A stretch of DNA of 11,424 nt from JAFHCF01 sp048497495 (GTDB lineage: Bacteria > Pseudomonadota > Alphaproteobacteria > Rhizobiales > Ancalomicrobiaceae). The stretch covers positions 1 to 11,424 of the forward strand of contig JAFHCF010000081.1 in NCBI GenBank assembly GCA_048497495.1. The letters run 5' to 3'. The translations under genes and the position numbers were made by a program. This document shows, piece after piece, positions 1-7,598 of this stretch; position 1 is the stretch's first letter; each line of letters opens with the position of its first letter. The notes beneath the pieces are model-generated. The model did no database searches. It was given only the letters and a program-made list of their open reading frames with translations, and was not told the origin of the DNA.

Positions 1-271
1 GACCCGACCGCTGGTCGAGGGCGAGGCGGCCGGCCGCGACGATCCCGCCCGCGCCGTCGCCTGGGGGCCGGGGCCGCGCGCCGGTCAGGCATTGATGCTG
101 ACGGTGCGCGCCCGGGCGTTGATCCAGGGGCGTCTGGCGCCCGATCTCGGCGACGTCGCGGCGCTCGCCGAGCCGGTGCTGCAACATCGCATGGCGCTGA
201 CCTTCGCGGCGCGGGCCGACGGGCTTTCGGTGCGCGACGTCGTCGCCCGCGCCGCCGCCCGCATCGGCTGA
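1..271 (+). CDS. MoxR-family AAA+ ATPase, C-terminal fragment (5' end outside window)
   Basis: Only the last 89 codons are present, read in frame from base 2 to a TGA at 269-271. The segment WGPGPRAGQALMLTVRARAL (fragment residues about 21-40), followed by a helical stretch ending in HRMALTFAARADG, is the typical C-terminal lid of MoxR ATPases; the Walker A and B motifs must lie upstream of the window. MoxR proteins are hexameric AAA+ ATPases thought to act as chaperones on VWA-domain partners, for cofactor insertion or complex maturation. The gene sits 28 bp before the DUF58 gene on the same strand, the usual partner order, so it is almost certainly the first visible gene of that operon. Its function in this organism is inferred from the family and neighbours only. 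Confidence 0.88.
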   Translation, partial: TRPLVEGEAAGRDDPARAVAWGPGPRAGQALMLTVRARALIQGRLAPDLGDVAALAEPVLQHRMALTFAARADGLSVRDVVARAAARIG

Positions 272-285
272 ACCGATCCGGGCCG

Positions 286-292
286 AAAGGGG
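286..292 (+). promoter_or_regulatory. Shine-Dalgarno sequence supporting the TTG start at 300
   Basis: AAAGGGG lies seven bases before a TTG codon at 300-302 in the 28-bp gap after the moxR-like stop codon. No ATG in this frame lies between the moxR stop and the TTG. The next in-frame alternative, a GTG at 360, has only a generic GC-rich upstream sequence. This supports the non-ATG start. Confidence 0.55.
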
Positions 293-299
293 CATCACA

Positions 300-1280
300 T
301 TGGCTCGACCGGCCGCCACCCTCGCTTCCCGTCTCGGCCTCGGCGTCCGCGCCTCGGGGGTGGGCGGGGCCGCGACCGTGATCGACCGGTCGCGGCTGGT
401 CGCCGCCCGCTCGCTCGCCGAGGCGATGCCCGACCTCCTGGTCGAGGCGAGGCGGGTCGCCGCCACCGTCTCCGCCGGCTGGCACGGGCGTCGGCGCGCC
501 GGCTCGGGCGAGGCCTTCTGGCAGTTCCGGCCGCTGTCGAGCGGTGAGGCGGCGAGCGCCATCGACTGGCGCCGCTCGGCTCGCGACGACCAGCTCTACG
601 TGCGCGAGCGCGAATGGGAGGCGGCGCACACGGTGTGGTTCGCGCCCGACCTCTCGGCCTCGATGGACTGGCGCTCCGATCTCGCCGCCGTCACCAAGCG
701 CGACCGCGCCGTGGTGCTGACCCTGGCGCTCGCCGATCTCCTCGGCCGTGCCGGCGAGCGGGTCGGGATGCCGGGAGTGATGCGGCCGATCACCCATCGC
801 CGCGCCGCCGAGCGGCTCGCCATGGCGCTCGCCAGCCATCCCGAGCGCCTGTCGCTGCCCGAGCCCGGCGACATCGGGCGCTTCTGCGAACTGGTGCTGA
901 TCGGCGACTTCCTCGACGACTTCGAGGCGGTGGAGACGCGGCTGACGGCGCTCGCCGCCTCCGGCGCCCGGCTCCACCTCGCCCGCATCGTCGATCCGGC
1001 GGAGGCGACCCTGCCCTTCGTCGGCCATCTCGAATTCCGCGATCCGGAGACCGGCGAAATCGTCCGGGTGCCGCGCGGCGAGGCCCTGGCGGAGGCCTGG
1101 GCGCGACGCTGGGCGGCGCATGGGGCCGCCCTCGCCGATCTCGCCCGGCGCGATTCGTGGACGCTCGTCACCCATGCCACCGACCACGGCGCGGTCGAGG
1201 CGGCGCTGGCGCTCCATGCCTCGCTCGGCGGCGACCATCACGGCCTGCCGGCGGCGAAGATGCGCGGGGGGCGGTCATGA
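300..1280 (+). CDS. DUF58 domain protein (VWA-like partner of MoxR)
   Basis: The protein has 326 residues and starts at TTG. The DUF58 signature is clear at residues 70-124: a glycine/phenylalanine segment with FRPLSSGE, then AIDWRRSARDDQLYVRERE and a beta strand ending in DLSASMDW. D117, S119 and S121 form the DxSxS of a MIDAS-like metal site, as in VWA domains. I see no signal peptide or membrane segment, so it is probably cytoplasmic, where it could contact MoxR. It contains one cysteine (in RFCELVLIG). DUF58 proteins accompany MoxR ATPases in most bacteria, but their biochemical role is unsettled. The 3' end overlaps the next start by 4 bp (ATGA at 1277-1280), suggesting coupled translation. 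The family call is firm; the exact start is less so, with GTG at 360 as the alternative. Confidence 0.9.
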   Translation: MARPAATLASRLGLGVRASGVGGAATVIDRSRLVAARSLAEAMPDLLVEARRVAATVSAGWHGRRRAGSGEAFWQFRPLSSGEAASAIDWRRSARDDQLYVREREWEAAHTVWFAPDLSASMDWRSDLAAVTKRDRAVVLTLALADLLGRAGERVGMPGVMRPITHRRAAERLAMALASHPERLSLPEPGDIGRFCELVLIGDFLDDFEAVETRLTALAASGARLHLARIVDPAEATLPFVGHLEFRDPETGEIVRVPRGEALAEAWARRWAAHGAALADLARRDSWTLVTHATDHGAVEAALALHASLGGDHHGLPAAKMRGGRS

Positions 1281-4090
1281 ACGGGCTCATGCCGCTCGCC
1301 TTCGGCGCGCCGCTGGCGCTCTTGGCGCTTCTCGCCCTGCCGGCGATCTGGTGGCTCCTGCGTCTCACCCCGCCGCGACCGACGACCCTCGACTTCCCGC
1401 CGACGGCGATGGTGCGCGATCTGGTGCCTCGGGAGGAGACGCCGGCGCATACGCCGTGGTGGCTCCTGCTCCTGCGCCTCGGGCTGGCGGCGGTGGTGAT
1501 CCTCGCCTTCGCCGCGCCGGTGTGGCGACCGGCGGACGACGACGACGGCCGGGCCGGACCGCTGTGGTTGATCGTCGACGACGGCTGGCCGGCGGCGGAG
1601 GGCTGGGAGGCGACGCGGGCCGGGATCGAGCATCGGATCGATCGGGCCGGGGCGCGCGGTCGTGCCGTCGTGCTGGTCGGCAGCGCCGACGGCGCCGATC
1701 AGCCGTTCGAACCGGGCTCGGCGGACGAGGCGAAGCGTCGACTGGCGACGCTGGCGCCGCGCCCGCGCGCCGATGCCCGGATGGAACTCCTGGCCGGGCT
1801 CGCGGCCTCGGCGGCGCGGGTGCCGCCGGGGTCGATCGTGTGGGTCGGCCACGGGGTCGACGTCGGCGCGACGGCGCAGACGCGCGATTTCGCCGCCGCC
1901 CTGGCGAGGCTCGCCGGCGAGGCGCCGGTGACGGTGGCGCCGCCGGGACGCGTCGTGACCTGGGCGCTCGACGCGATCGACAACGGGCTCGAGGCGATGG
2001 TCGGCCGGCTGACCCGCGCCGAGGCCGGGACGGCGGAAGACGGGCGGTTGCGCGCCCTCGATCCCAAGGGCCGGGTGTTGGCGGAAGCGCCCTTCGCCTT
2101 CGCGGCGGGCAAGGCCGCCACCGAGGCGCGGTTCGATCTGCCGGTCGCGGTGCGCAACGACGTCGCCCGGGTCGAGATCGTCGGCCGAGAGAGCGCCGGC
2201 GCCGTCCAACTGCTCGACGAGCGGTGGCGGCGGCGGGTGATCGGGGTGGTCTCGGGCGCCGGTTTCGAGCAGGCCCAGCCCCTGTTCGGTCCCTCGCACT
2301 ATCTCGAGGCGGCGCTCGCGCCCTTCGCCGATCTGCGGCGCGCCGAGGCGGTCGAGACGACCAAGGCGATCGAGGGTCTTATCGACGGCGGCATCTCGGT
2401 GCTGGTCACGGCGGACGTCGGCAACATCGCCGGGGCGTCGGGCCGGCGGCTGACGCGCTGGGTGGAGGAGGGCGGCATCCTGGTCCGCTTCGCCGGGCCG
2501 CGGCTGACCGGCGGACGCGACGGCGATCCGTTGCTGCCGGTCGAGATCCGGCGTGGCGAGCGCAATCTCGGCGGGGCGCTGTCGTGGGGCAGCCCGCGCG
2601 GCCTCGGTCCCTATCCGGCGAACGGCCCCTTCGCCGGGATGACGCCGACGCCCGACGTCCGCATCGCCCGCCAGATCCTCGCCGAACCGGGGCCGGAGAT
2701 CACCGAGCGCACCTGGGCGACGCTCGACGACGGCACGCCGCTGGTCACCGCCGCCCGGCGCGGCGCCGGCTGGGTGGTGCTGTTCCACGTCGGCGCCGAC
2801 CCGTCGTGGTCCAACCTGCCGCTGTCGGGCACCTTCGTCGAGATGCTGCGGCGGATCACGGCGCTCTCCGCCGCGCGCGGCAAGGGCGAGGCGGGCGTGT
2901 CGGGCGCGAGCGCCGCGACACTGCCGCCGTGGCGGCTCCTCGACGGGTTCGGCCGGCTCACGGCACCCGGCCCGGAGGCTCGGCCGATCGTCGCGGCGCG
3001 GCCGCCGACACATCCGAGCCGCGAGCATCCGCCGGGCCTGTGGGGCAGCGACGACGCCTTCGTGGCACTGCCGACGCGGCGCGCCGGCGATCTTCTGGCG
3101 GTCGGCGACGTGGGCGGGATCGACGGCGTGCGGGTGGCGCCCCGAATCGCGGCGGAGCGGCGCGACCTGCGGCCGGCGCTGCTGGTGGCGGCGCTGATCC
3201 TGGCGCTGATCGACGGGGCGATCATGGTGCTCCCCGCCCTGCGCGGCCGGCGGATCCTCGCCGGGGCGGGGGTGTTGGCGCTGGCGTTGCTGCTTCCCGG
3301 CGGAGGCACCCGGGCGGAGAGCGCGGCGGACGGCTTCGCGCGCGAGGCGGTGGCGCGCACCCGTCTCGCCTACGTCCTCACCGGCGACGGGCAAGTCGAC
3401 GCCATCGCCCGACGCGGCCTCGAGGGGCTCGGGCGGGTCCTGGCCGATCGCACCGCCGTCGATCTCGGCGATCCGATCGGCGTCGATCCGGGGCGCGACG
3501 AACTCGCCTTCTTCCCGCTGATCTATTGGCCGATCTCACCGACCGCGCCGCCGGTGTCGCCGGTGGCGCTGGCGCGGATCGACGCCTTCATGAAGAACGG
3601 CGGCACGGTGATCTTCGACACCCGCGACGCGGCGGACGCGGAGTTCCGCGTCGGCAGCGGCCGGCCGACGGCGGCGGGCGCGGCGCTCCGGCGCATCCTC
3701 GGCGGCCTCGACCTGCCGGATCTCGAGCCGGTGCCGAGCGACCACGTGCTCGGCCGCACCTTCTATCTGCTGCGCGACTTCCCCGGCCGCTTCGACGCCG
3801 GCCGCCTGTGGGTCGAGGCCCTGCCGCCGAGCGATCCCGACCAGCCGCGGGACCGGCCGATCCGCGCCGGCGACGGCGTCTCGCCGCTGATCGTCACCGG
3901 CAACGACCTCGCCGGGGCCTGGGCGGTCGACGACGAGGGCGGCGACTTCCTGCCGATGGCGACCTCCGATCCGCGCGGCCGCGAGATGGCGTTCCGGGTC
4001 GGGGTCAACATCGTGATGTACACGCTGACCGGCAACTACAAGGCCGATCAGGTCCACGTTCCCGCCCTTCTCGAACGGCTCGGCCGATGA
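1277..4090 (+). CDS. BatA-type N-terminal / DUF4159 C-terminal membrane protein
   Basis: The protein has 937 residues and starts at ATG inside the ATGA overlap, with a G-rich stretch just upstream. Residues 1-85 are a BatA-type N-terminus: hydrophobic segments at about 7-29 and 61-81 joined by an arginine-containing loop. A long domain (about 85-630) has Rossmann-like strands such as PLWLIVDD, but no intact MIDAS motif. Two more hydrophobic segments follow (about 634-653 and 661-677), separated by the basic LRGRR. The end (about 687-937) is DUF4159, with FFPLIYWPI, FMKNGGTVIFDTRD and a final NIVMYTLTGNYK. By the positive-inside rule both large domains should be periplasmic. I find no cysteine in the whole protein. 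DUF4159 proteins commonly follow moxR and DUF58 genes in alphaproteobacteria, and their activity is unknown. TGA at 4088-4090 is followed directly by the next gene's ribosome-binding site. Confidence 0.88.
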   Translation: MNGLMPLAFGAPLALLALLALPAIWWLLRLTPPRPTTLDFPPTAMVRDLVPREETPAHTPWWLLLLRLGLAAVVILAFAAPVWRPADDDDGRAGPLWLIVDDGWPAAEGWEATRAGIEHRIDRAGARGRAVVLVGSADGADQPFEPGSADEAKRRLATLAPRPRADARMELLAGLAASAARVPPGSIVWVGHGVDVGATAQTRDFAAALARLAGEAPVTVAPPGRVVTWALDAIDNGLEAMVGRLTRAEAGTAEDGRLRALDPKGRVLAEAPFAFAAGKAATEARFDLPVAVRNDVARVEIVGRESAGAVQLLDERWRRRVIGVVSGAGFEQAQPLFGPSHYLEAALAPFADLRRAEAVETTKAIEGLIDGGISVLVTADVGNIAGASGRRLTRWVEEGGILVRFAGPRLTGGRDGDPLLPVEIRRGERNLGGALSWGSPRGLGPYPANGPFAGMTPTPDVRIARQILAEPGPEITERTWATLDDGTPLVTAARRGAGWVVLFHVGADPSWSNLPLSGTFVEMLRRITALSAARGKGEAGVSGASAATLPPWRLLDGFGRLTAPGPEARPIVAARPPTHPSREHPPGLWGSDDAFVALPTRRAGDLLAVGDVGGIDGVRVAPRIAAERRDLRPALLVAALILALIDGAIMVLPALRGRRILAGAGVLALALLLPGGGTRAESAADGFAREAVARTRLAYVLTGDGQVDAIARRGLEGLGRVLADRTAVDLGDPIGVDPGRDELAFFPLIYWPISPTAPPVSPVALARIDAFMKNGGTVIFDTRDAADAEFRVGSGRPTAAGAALRRILGGLDLPDLEPVPSDHVLGRTFYLLRDFPGRFDAGRLWVEALPPSDPDQPRDRPIRAGDGVSPLIVTGNDLAGAWAVDDEGGDFLPMATSDPRGREMAFRVGVNIVMYTLTGNYKADQVHVPALLERLGR

Positions 4091-4103
4091 GGGAGGCGCG
4101 CCC

Positions 4104-6173
4104 ATGACCTGGAGCCTCGACTTCGCTCCCCTCCTCGGCCCCACGGCGCTGATCGCCGCCGGTCTCGCGGCGGCCCTCGTCGCCGGCCTCGGCCTATGGC
4201 TCGGCGGGCGAGGCGCGCGCTGGCGGGCCGGGGCGCTGGCGCTGCTGGTGTTGGCGCTCGCCGGCCCGGAGATCCGCCGCGAGCAGCGCTCGCCGCTGTC
4301 CGGCGTCGTCGTCCTGGTCACCGACCGATCGGCGAGCCAGGCGCTGGTCGGGCGCGACGGCGAGACCGAGGCGGCGCGCAAGATCCTCGCCGAGCGCATC
4401 GCGGCGCTGCCGGGGATGGAACTGCGCGAGGCGGTCTTCGACGACCGCGCCAGCGTCGACGGCGACGGCACCCGCCTGTTCGAGACGCTCGCCCGGACGC
4501 TCGCCGACGTGCCGCCCGACCGGGTCGCCGGTGTGGTGATGATCACCGACGGCCAAGTCCACGACGTGCCGCGCGAGGTGAGCGGGCTCGGCTTCTCGGC
4601 GCCGCTGCACGTGCTGCTGTCGGGACGGGCCGACGAGATCGACCGACGCATCGAGATCGTCAAGGCGCCGCGCTTCGGCCTCGTCGGCAAGCCGCAGACC
4701 ATCACCTATCGCATCGTCGACGCCGGCGTCGCCGCCTCTGGCCGGCCGGTCGCCGTGACGCTGCGGCGCGACGGCGAGGAGATCGCCACGCTGAAGGCGA
4801 CACCGGGGCGCGAGGAGACGGCGGAGATCGAGATCCCGCATGCCGGCGACGTCGTCGTCGAGTTGGAGGCGGAGGGCCTTCCCGGGGAACTCACCGGCCT
4901 CGACAATCGCGCGGCGCTGACCATCGAGGGCGTCCGCGAGCATTTGCGGGTGCTGCTGGTCTCCGGCGAGCCGCATCCGGGCGAGCGCACCTGGCGCAAT
5001 CTCCTGAAGTCCGACGCCTCGGTCGATCTCGTCCACTTCACCATCCTGCGCCCGCCGGAGAAGCAGGACGGCACGCCGATCGGCGAACTGGCGCTGATCG
5101 CCTTCCCGACCCGGGAACTGTTCCAGGAGAAGATCCGCGACTTCGACCTGATCGTCTTCGACCGCTATCAGCGCAAGGCGATCCTGCCGGCGATCTATCT
5201 CGACAACATCGCCCGCTGGGTGCGCGACGGCGGCGCCGTGCTGGTCTCCGCCGGGCCCGATCTCGCCGGGCCGGCGAGCCTGTTCCGCACGCCGCTCGCC
5301 GACGTGCTGCCGGGCGAGGCGACCGGAGAGGTGATCGAGGATCCCTTCCTCGCCCGGATCTCGCCGCTCGGGGCGCGCCATCCGGTCACCCGCGACCTGC
5401 CCGGCGGCGATACGGAGCCGCCGACCTGGGGGCGTTGGTTCCGCTTCTCCGCCGTCACCGGCGGCGGCGACGGGGCGGCGGTGATGACCGGGCCGGGCAA
5501 TCGGCCGCTCCTGGTGCTCGCCCGCAAGGGCAAGGGCCGGGTCGGCCTCATCACCTCCGATCAGGTGTGGCTGTGGGCGCGCGGCTACCAGGGCGGCGGT
5601 CCGCACGGGCTGCTGCTGCGCCGGCTCGCCCACTGGCTGATGAAGGAGCCGGAACTCGAGGAGGAGGCGCTGCGCCTCACCCGCCAGGGCCGCGATCTGG
5701 TGGTCGAGCGCCAGAGTCTGGCCGAGACGGTCGAGCCGGTCGAGGTGGCGAGCCCCACCGGCGTGACCCGAAGGCTCGAGCCGGCGCGGTCGCGGCCCGG
5801 CCTGTGGCGGGCGAGCCTACCCGCCGACGCGCAGGGCCTGTGGCGGGCGAGCGACGGCACCCGCACCGCGCTCCTCCACGTCGGCCCGCCCAATCCGCGC
5901 GAATTCGCCGACGTCCTGTCGACCGATCGGCTGGTCGGGCCGCTCGCCGCCGCCGCGGGCGGGTCGGTGCGCCGGCTCACGGATGCCGGCGTGCCGCGTC
6001 TCCTGGCGCGCGAGGCGGGCGCGCCGATGCGCGGGCCGGACTGGATCGGGTTCGCCGCCTCGCGGGCGAGCGTGCTCGAGGGGATGGACCGGTTGCCGCT
6101 GATCGAGGGCATCCTGGCGCTCGCCCTGCTGCTCGGCCTGTTCTCGCTCGCCTGGTGGCACGAGGGGCGCTGA
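4104..6173 (+). CDS. VWA / glutamine-amidotransferase-like membrane protein of the MoxR cluster
   Basis: The protein has 689 residues. The ATG at 4104 is preceded by GGGAGG (4091-4096) with 7-bp spacing. There are two N-terminal hydrophobic segments (about 12-35 and 42-55) split by GGRGARWR, and one C-terminal segment (about 666-684) ending in WWHEGR, so the bulk should be periplasmic. A VWA-like domain follows, with LVTDRSASQ (D74, S76, S78: DxSxS) and VVMITDGQ near 145-151. From about 281 a class I glutamine-amidotransferase-like fold begins (LRVLLVSGEPHPGERTW, then FDLIVFDRYQ and RWVRDGGAVLVSAGPD). The position where a nucleophilic cysteine would be expected reads SAGP, and I find no cysteine anywhere, so it is not a working amidotransferase. 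It is probably the last gene of the operon, because the next gene is convergent. It is more likely a scaffold or binding partner, by inference only. Confidence 0.85.
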   Translation: MTWSLDFAPLLGPTALIAAGLAAALVAGLGLWLGGRGARWRAGALALLVLALAGPEIRREQRSPLSGVVVLVTDRSASQALVGRDGETEAARKILAERIAALPGMELREAVFDDRASVDGDGTRLFETLARTLADVPPDRVAGVVMITDGQVHDVPREVSGLGFSAPLHVLLSGRADEIDRRIEIVKAPRFGLVGKPQTITYRIVDAGVAASGRPVAVTLRRDGEEIATLKATPGREETAEIEIPHAGDVVVELEAEGLPGELTGLDNRAALTIEGVREHLRVLLVSGEPHPGERTWRNLLKSDASVDLVHFTILRPPEKQDGTPIGELALIAFPTRELFQEKIRDFDLIVFDRYQRKAILPAIYLDNIARWVRDGGAVLVSAGPDLAGPASLFRTPLADVLPGEATGEVIEDPFLARISPLGARHPVTRDLPGGDTEPPTWGRWFRFSAVTGGGDGAAVMTGPGNRPLLVLARKGKGRVGLITSDQVWLWARGYQGGGPHGLLLRRLAHWLMKEPELEEEALRLTRQGRDLVVERQSLAETVEPVEVASPTGVTRRLEPARSRPGLWRASLPADAQGLWRASDGTRTALLHVGPPNPREFADVLSTDRLVGPLAAAAGGSVRRLTDAGVPRLLAREAGAPMRGPDWIGFAASRASVLEGMDRLPLIEGILALALLLGLFSLAWWHEGR

Positions 6174-6198
6174 GGGGACCTCTCGGGCCGCCTCGACG

Positions 6199-6217
6199 CG
6201 CCGGGTCAGCCCCGGCG
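6199..6217. terminator. Possible hairpin between convergent genes
   Basis: CGCCGGG and CCCGGCG form a perfect 7-bp stem around TCAGC, in the short gap between the VWA/amidotransferase-like gene and the convergent acetyltransferase gene. The loop contains the acetyltransferase stop codon. Neither strand has a T-tract after it, so it is not a classical intrinsic terminator, and in DNA this GC-rich it could be chance. Confidence 0.25.
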
Positions 6218-6712
6218 GGCGCTCTTCACGCGGCCCTTGGCCTCGGCGGCGGCGCCTTCGACCAGTTCGCACAAGAGCACCCGTGCCGTGTCGACCGGGC
6301 CCGGCATGACCACGTCGTCCGGCGAGACGTGATGGAAGCCCAGCGGCCCGTAATAGGGGGCGTCGCCGACCAGGAGGATCGAGGCGTGGCCGAGCGCCTT
6401 CGCCTTTTCGACGACGGCGCGGACCAGGGCGCGGCCGATGCCGCGACTACCATAGTCGGGGTCGACGGCGAGCGGCCCGAGGAGCAGCGACGGCCGGTCG
6501 CCGATGTGGATCGGAGTGATCTTGACCGAGCCGCCGAGCCTGTCGCCGACCATGGCGACGAGCGACAGGTCGGGATCGGCGGCGACCCCTTCGCGCAGCC
6601 GGAAGGCGGTGCGGGCGAAGCGGCCGGGGCCGAAGGCATGTTGGTTGAGGGCTTCGATGGCGTCGTGCTCGGCGGCCGTCTCGGGCCGGATCACCAGGTC
6701 GAGGGTCTTCAT
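6206..6712 (-). CDS. GNAT-family N-acetyltransferase, YhbS-like
   Basis: The protein has 168 residues, typical for a single GNAT domain. The acetyl-CoA-binding motif A is clear: LLLGPLAVDPDYGSRGIGRA (about 77-96), with R90, G91 and G93 of the pyrophosphate-binding loop. It is followed by ILLVGDAPYYGPLGF (about 112-126), which is characteristic of YhbS-type (COG3153) proteins. The acceptor substrate cannot be told from sequence; members acetylate small molecules, proteins or tRNA-related substrates. The ATG at 6712 has only a weak Shine-Dalgarno match (GGAA about 8 bp upstream). No other in-frame start nearby looks better, and residues 1-10 (MKTLDLVIRP) are a normal GNAT first strand. The gene converges on the MoxR cluster and has a long, possibly structured leader upstream. 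Confidence 0.92.
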   Translation of the reverse strand: MKTLDLVIRPETAAEHDAIEALNQHAFGPGRFARTAFRLREGVAADPDLSLVAMVGDRLGGSVKITPIHIGDRPSLLLGPLAVDPDYGSRGIGRALVRAVVEKAKALGHASILLVGDAPYYGPLGFHHVSPDDVVMPGPVDTARVLLCELVEGAAAEAKGRVKSARRG

Positions 6713-6806
6713 GGGGCGGTTCCGGATGCGGGAGAAGGGAAATGTTCCCCGCTTCGGGCCGTGCCGTGGTCCCGGCCCGGCGGCGCCGATGGCGCGATCT
6801 CCGGTC

Positions 6807-6890
6807 TCAGGCGCACGTGTTCACGACGGCGACGGGGCGTGGGCCTTGTCGCTCGGTTCGTCGTCGCGAAATCGTCACGGTCGAGTTCAT
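6807..6890 (-). CDS. Possible 27-residue small ORF in the acetyltransferase leader (doubtful)
   Basis: The ATG at 6890-6888 is preceded by GAGGA at a plausible distance, and the frame ends in TGA at 6809-6807. The predicted peptide begins MNSTVTISRRRTERQ and ends VAVVNTCA. Four CGA codons, three of them in a row, are atypical for this GC-rich genome and argue against ordinary coding sequence, although they could slow a ribosome if this were a leader peptide. I recognise no family, and it may be chance. Confidence 0.15.
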   Translation of the reverse strand: MNSTVTISRRRTERQGPRPVAVVNTCA

Positions 6891-6937
6891 CGCATCCTCG
6901 CTCGGGCGCAAGCGTTCATGCCCCGAGTTCCGCGCCG

Positions 6938-6965
6938 GTTAGCATGGTCGGGGCGGATCGCGCAA
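6938..6965 (-). promoter_or_regulatory. Candidate sigma-70-type promoter for the acetyltransferase gene
   Basis: On the minus strand TTGCGC (6965-6960) and GCTAAC (6943-6938) are separated by 16 bp, resembling the TTG-rich -35 and relaxed -10 elements of alphaproteobacterial housekeeping promoters. It lies just after the Nudix stop codon. The match is partial and unsupported by other evidence. Confidence 0.28.
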
Positions 6966-6971
6966 GGGCGC

Positions 6972-7448
6972 TCACCAGTCCTGTGTCGCGCCGGCGCCGT
7001 CGAAGACCTCCGCCAAGCGCCGCCGGGTCGCCGCCGTGGTCGCGTCGGGCAGGGCGTCGAGGGCGAAGAAACTGACTTCGGCGATCTCCAGCGCGGCGCG
7101 GCGCGGGGTGGGGCGGCCGACGTCGGCGTCGAAGACCCAGAGGGCGACGTGGTCGCGCCGCGAGGCGCTTCGGTTGAGATAGAGGCCGAAGAGGCGGGGC
7201 GGGCCCACGACCGCGACGCCGGTCTCCTCGGCGATCTCACGGGCGATCGCCGCGGCGGCGGTCTCACCGGGATCGACGCCACCGCCGGGCAGGTACCAAC
7301 CGGGCAGATAGGTGTGGCGCACCAGGAGGACGCGCCCGTCGGCGTCGCGCACGACGCCCCGCACCCCGAGCGTCGTGGCGCGCAGCAGGAGACCGACCCA
7401 GCCGGTCAGACGTTTCACCAAGGGTTTGGCGAGGCGGACGAGCGACAT
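6972..7448 (-). CDS. Nudix hydrolase
   Basis: With the start chosen at 7448 the protein has 158 residues. A perfect Nudix box (Gx5Ex7REUxEExGU) runs from G56 to V78, with REIAEETGV at 70-78; the glutamates of this segment bind the catalytic metal. It is preceded by the usual VLLVRHTYLPGWYLPGGGVD beginning at residue 40. Such enzymes hydrolyse nucleoside-diphosphate-linked compounds; the substrate cannot be assigned. In-frame ATGs also occur at 7472 (+8 residues) and 7526 (+26 residues), and none has a strong Shine-Dalgarno sequence. I prefer 7448 because MSLVRLAKPLVKR reads directly into the family's N-terminal helix, while the longer extension looks unlike a domain. The stop is the complement of TCA at 6972-6974. 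The gene precedes the acetyltransferase gene on the same strand but is separated by 259 bp, so they may be transcribed separately. Confidence 0.9.
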   Translation of the reverse strand: MSLVRLAKPLVKRLTGWVGLLLRATTLGVRGVVRDADGRVLLVRHTYLPGWYLPGGGVDPGETAAAAIAREIAEETGVAVVGPPRLFGLYLNRSASRRDHVALWVFDADVGRPTPRRAALEIAEVSFFALDALPDATTAATRRRLAEVFDGAGATQDW

Positions 7449-7569
7449 CTGGCATCTCGGGAGTTCCGGCATATCGGGGATGCCGTTCGTGAATGAATCG
7501 TGAAACTCGTCATGCACGATGCGCATGGCGGACCGGTGAACTCATCTCTGGTGCTTCCTCGAGCAATTG

Positions 7570-7598
7570 CATAGAAGAATGGCAACCGATTTGCACAA
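7570..7598 (-). promoter_or_regulatory. Candidate promoter for the Nudix gene
   Basis: On the minus strand TTGTGC (7598-7593) and TCTATG (7575-7570) are 17 bp apart. The implied transcript would start near 7563, leaving a leader of about 115 nt to the start at 7448, or under 40 nt to the ATG at 7526. The match to consensus is moderate only. Confidence 0.28.

Larger units (their letters stand above)
6713..6971 (-). other. 259-bp leader/intergenic region upstream of the acetyltransferase gene
   Basis: No conserved gene is recognised here. On the minus strand it holds, in order, a promoter-like sequence (6938-6965), a 27-codon ORF with a Shine-Dalgarno-like GAGGA (6807-6890), a 7-bp inverted repeat CGGGCCG/CGGCCCG with an 11-base loop (6755-6779), and GGGAA-CAT-TTCCC (6737-6749) about 25 bases before the acetyltransferase ATG. 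If transcription starts at the proposed promoter the untranslated leader is about 220 nt. It could be a regulatory leader or simply unconstrained spacer. Confidence 0.4.

Noticed and set aside
1238..3394. Long open frame on the minus strand (about 718 codons) opposite the DUF4159 gene
   Set aside because: It is rich in R, G, P, A and D, has no recognisable domain, and lies opposite a gene with clear family motifs. Such shadows are expected in DNA this GC-rich.
1120..4107. Alternative plus-strand frame through the DUF4159 gene
   Set aside because: It is an R/G/A-rich out-of-frame translation; the true frame contains the membrane segments and DUF4159 motifs.
6742..6942. Plus-strand 66-codon frame in the acetyltransferase leader
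   Set aside because: No ribosome-binding site, an R-rich composition and no family resemblance; it opposes the likely direction of transcription.
4196..7075. Long plus-strand open frame overlapping the VWA/amidotransferase-like gene and running past it
   Set aside because: It is arginine-rich low-complexity sequence in a different frame from the conserved protein, and it runs through the antisense of the acetyltransferase gene.
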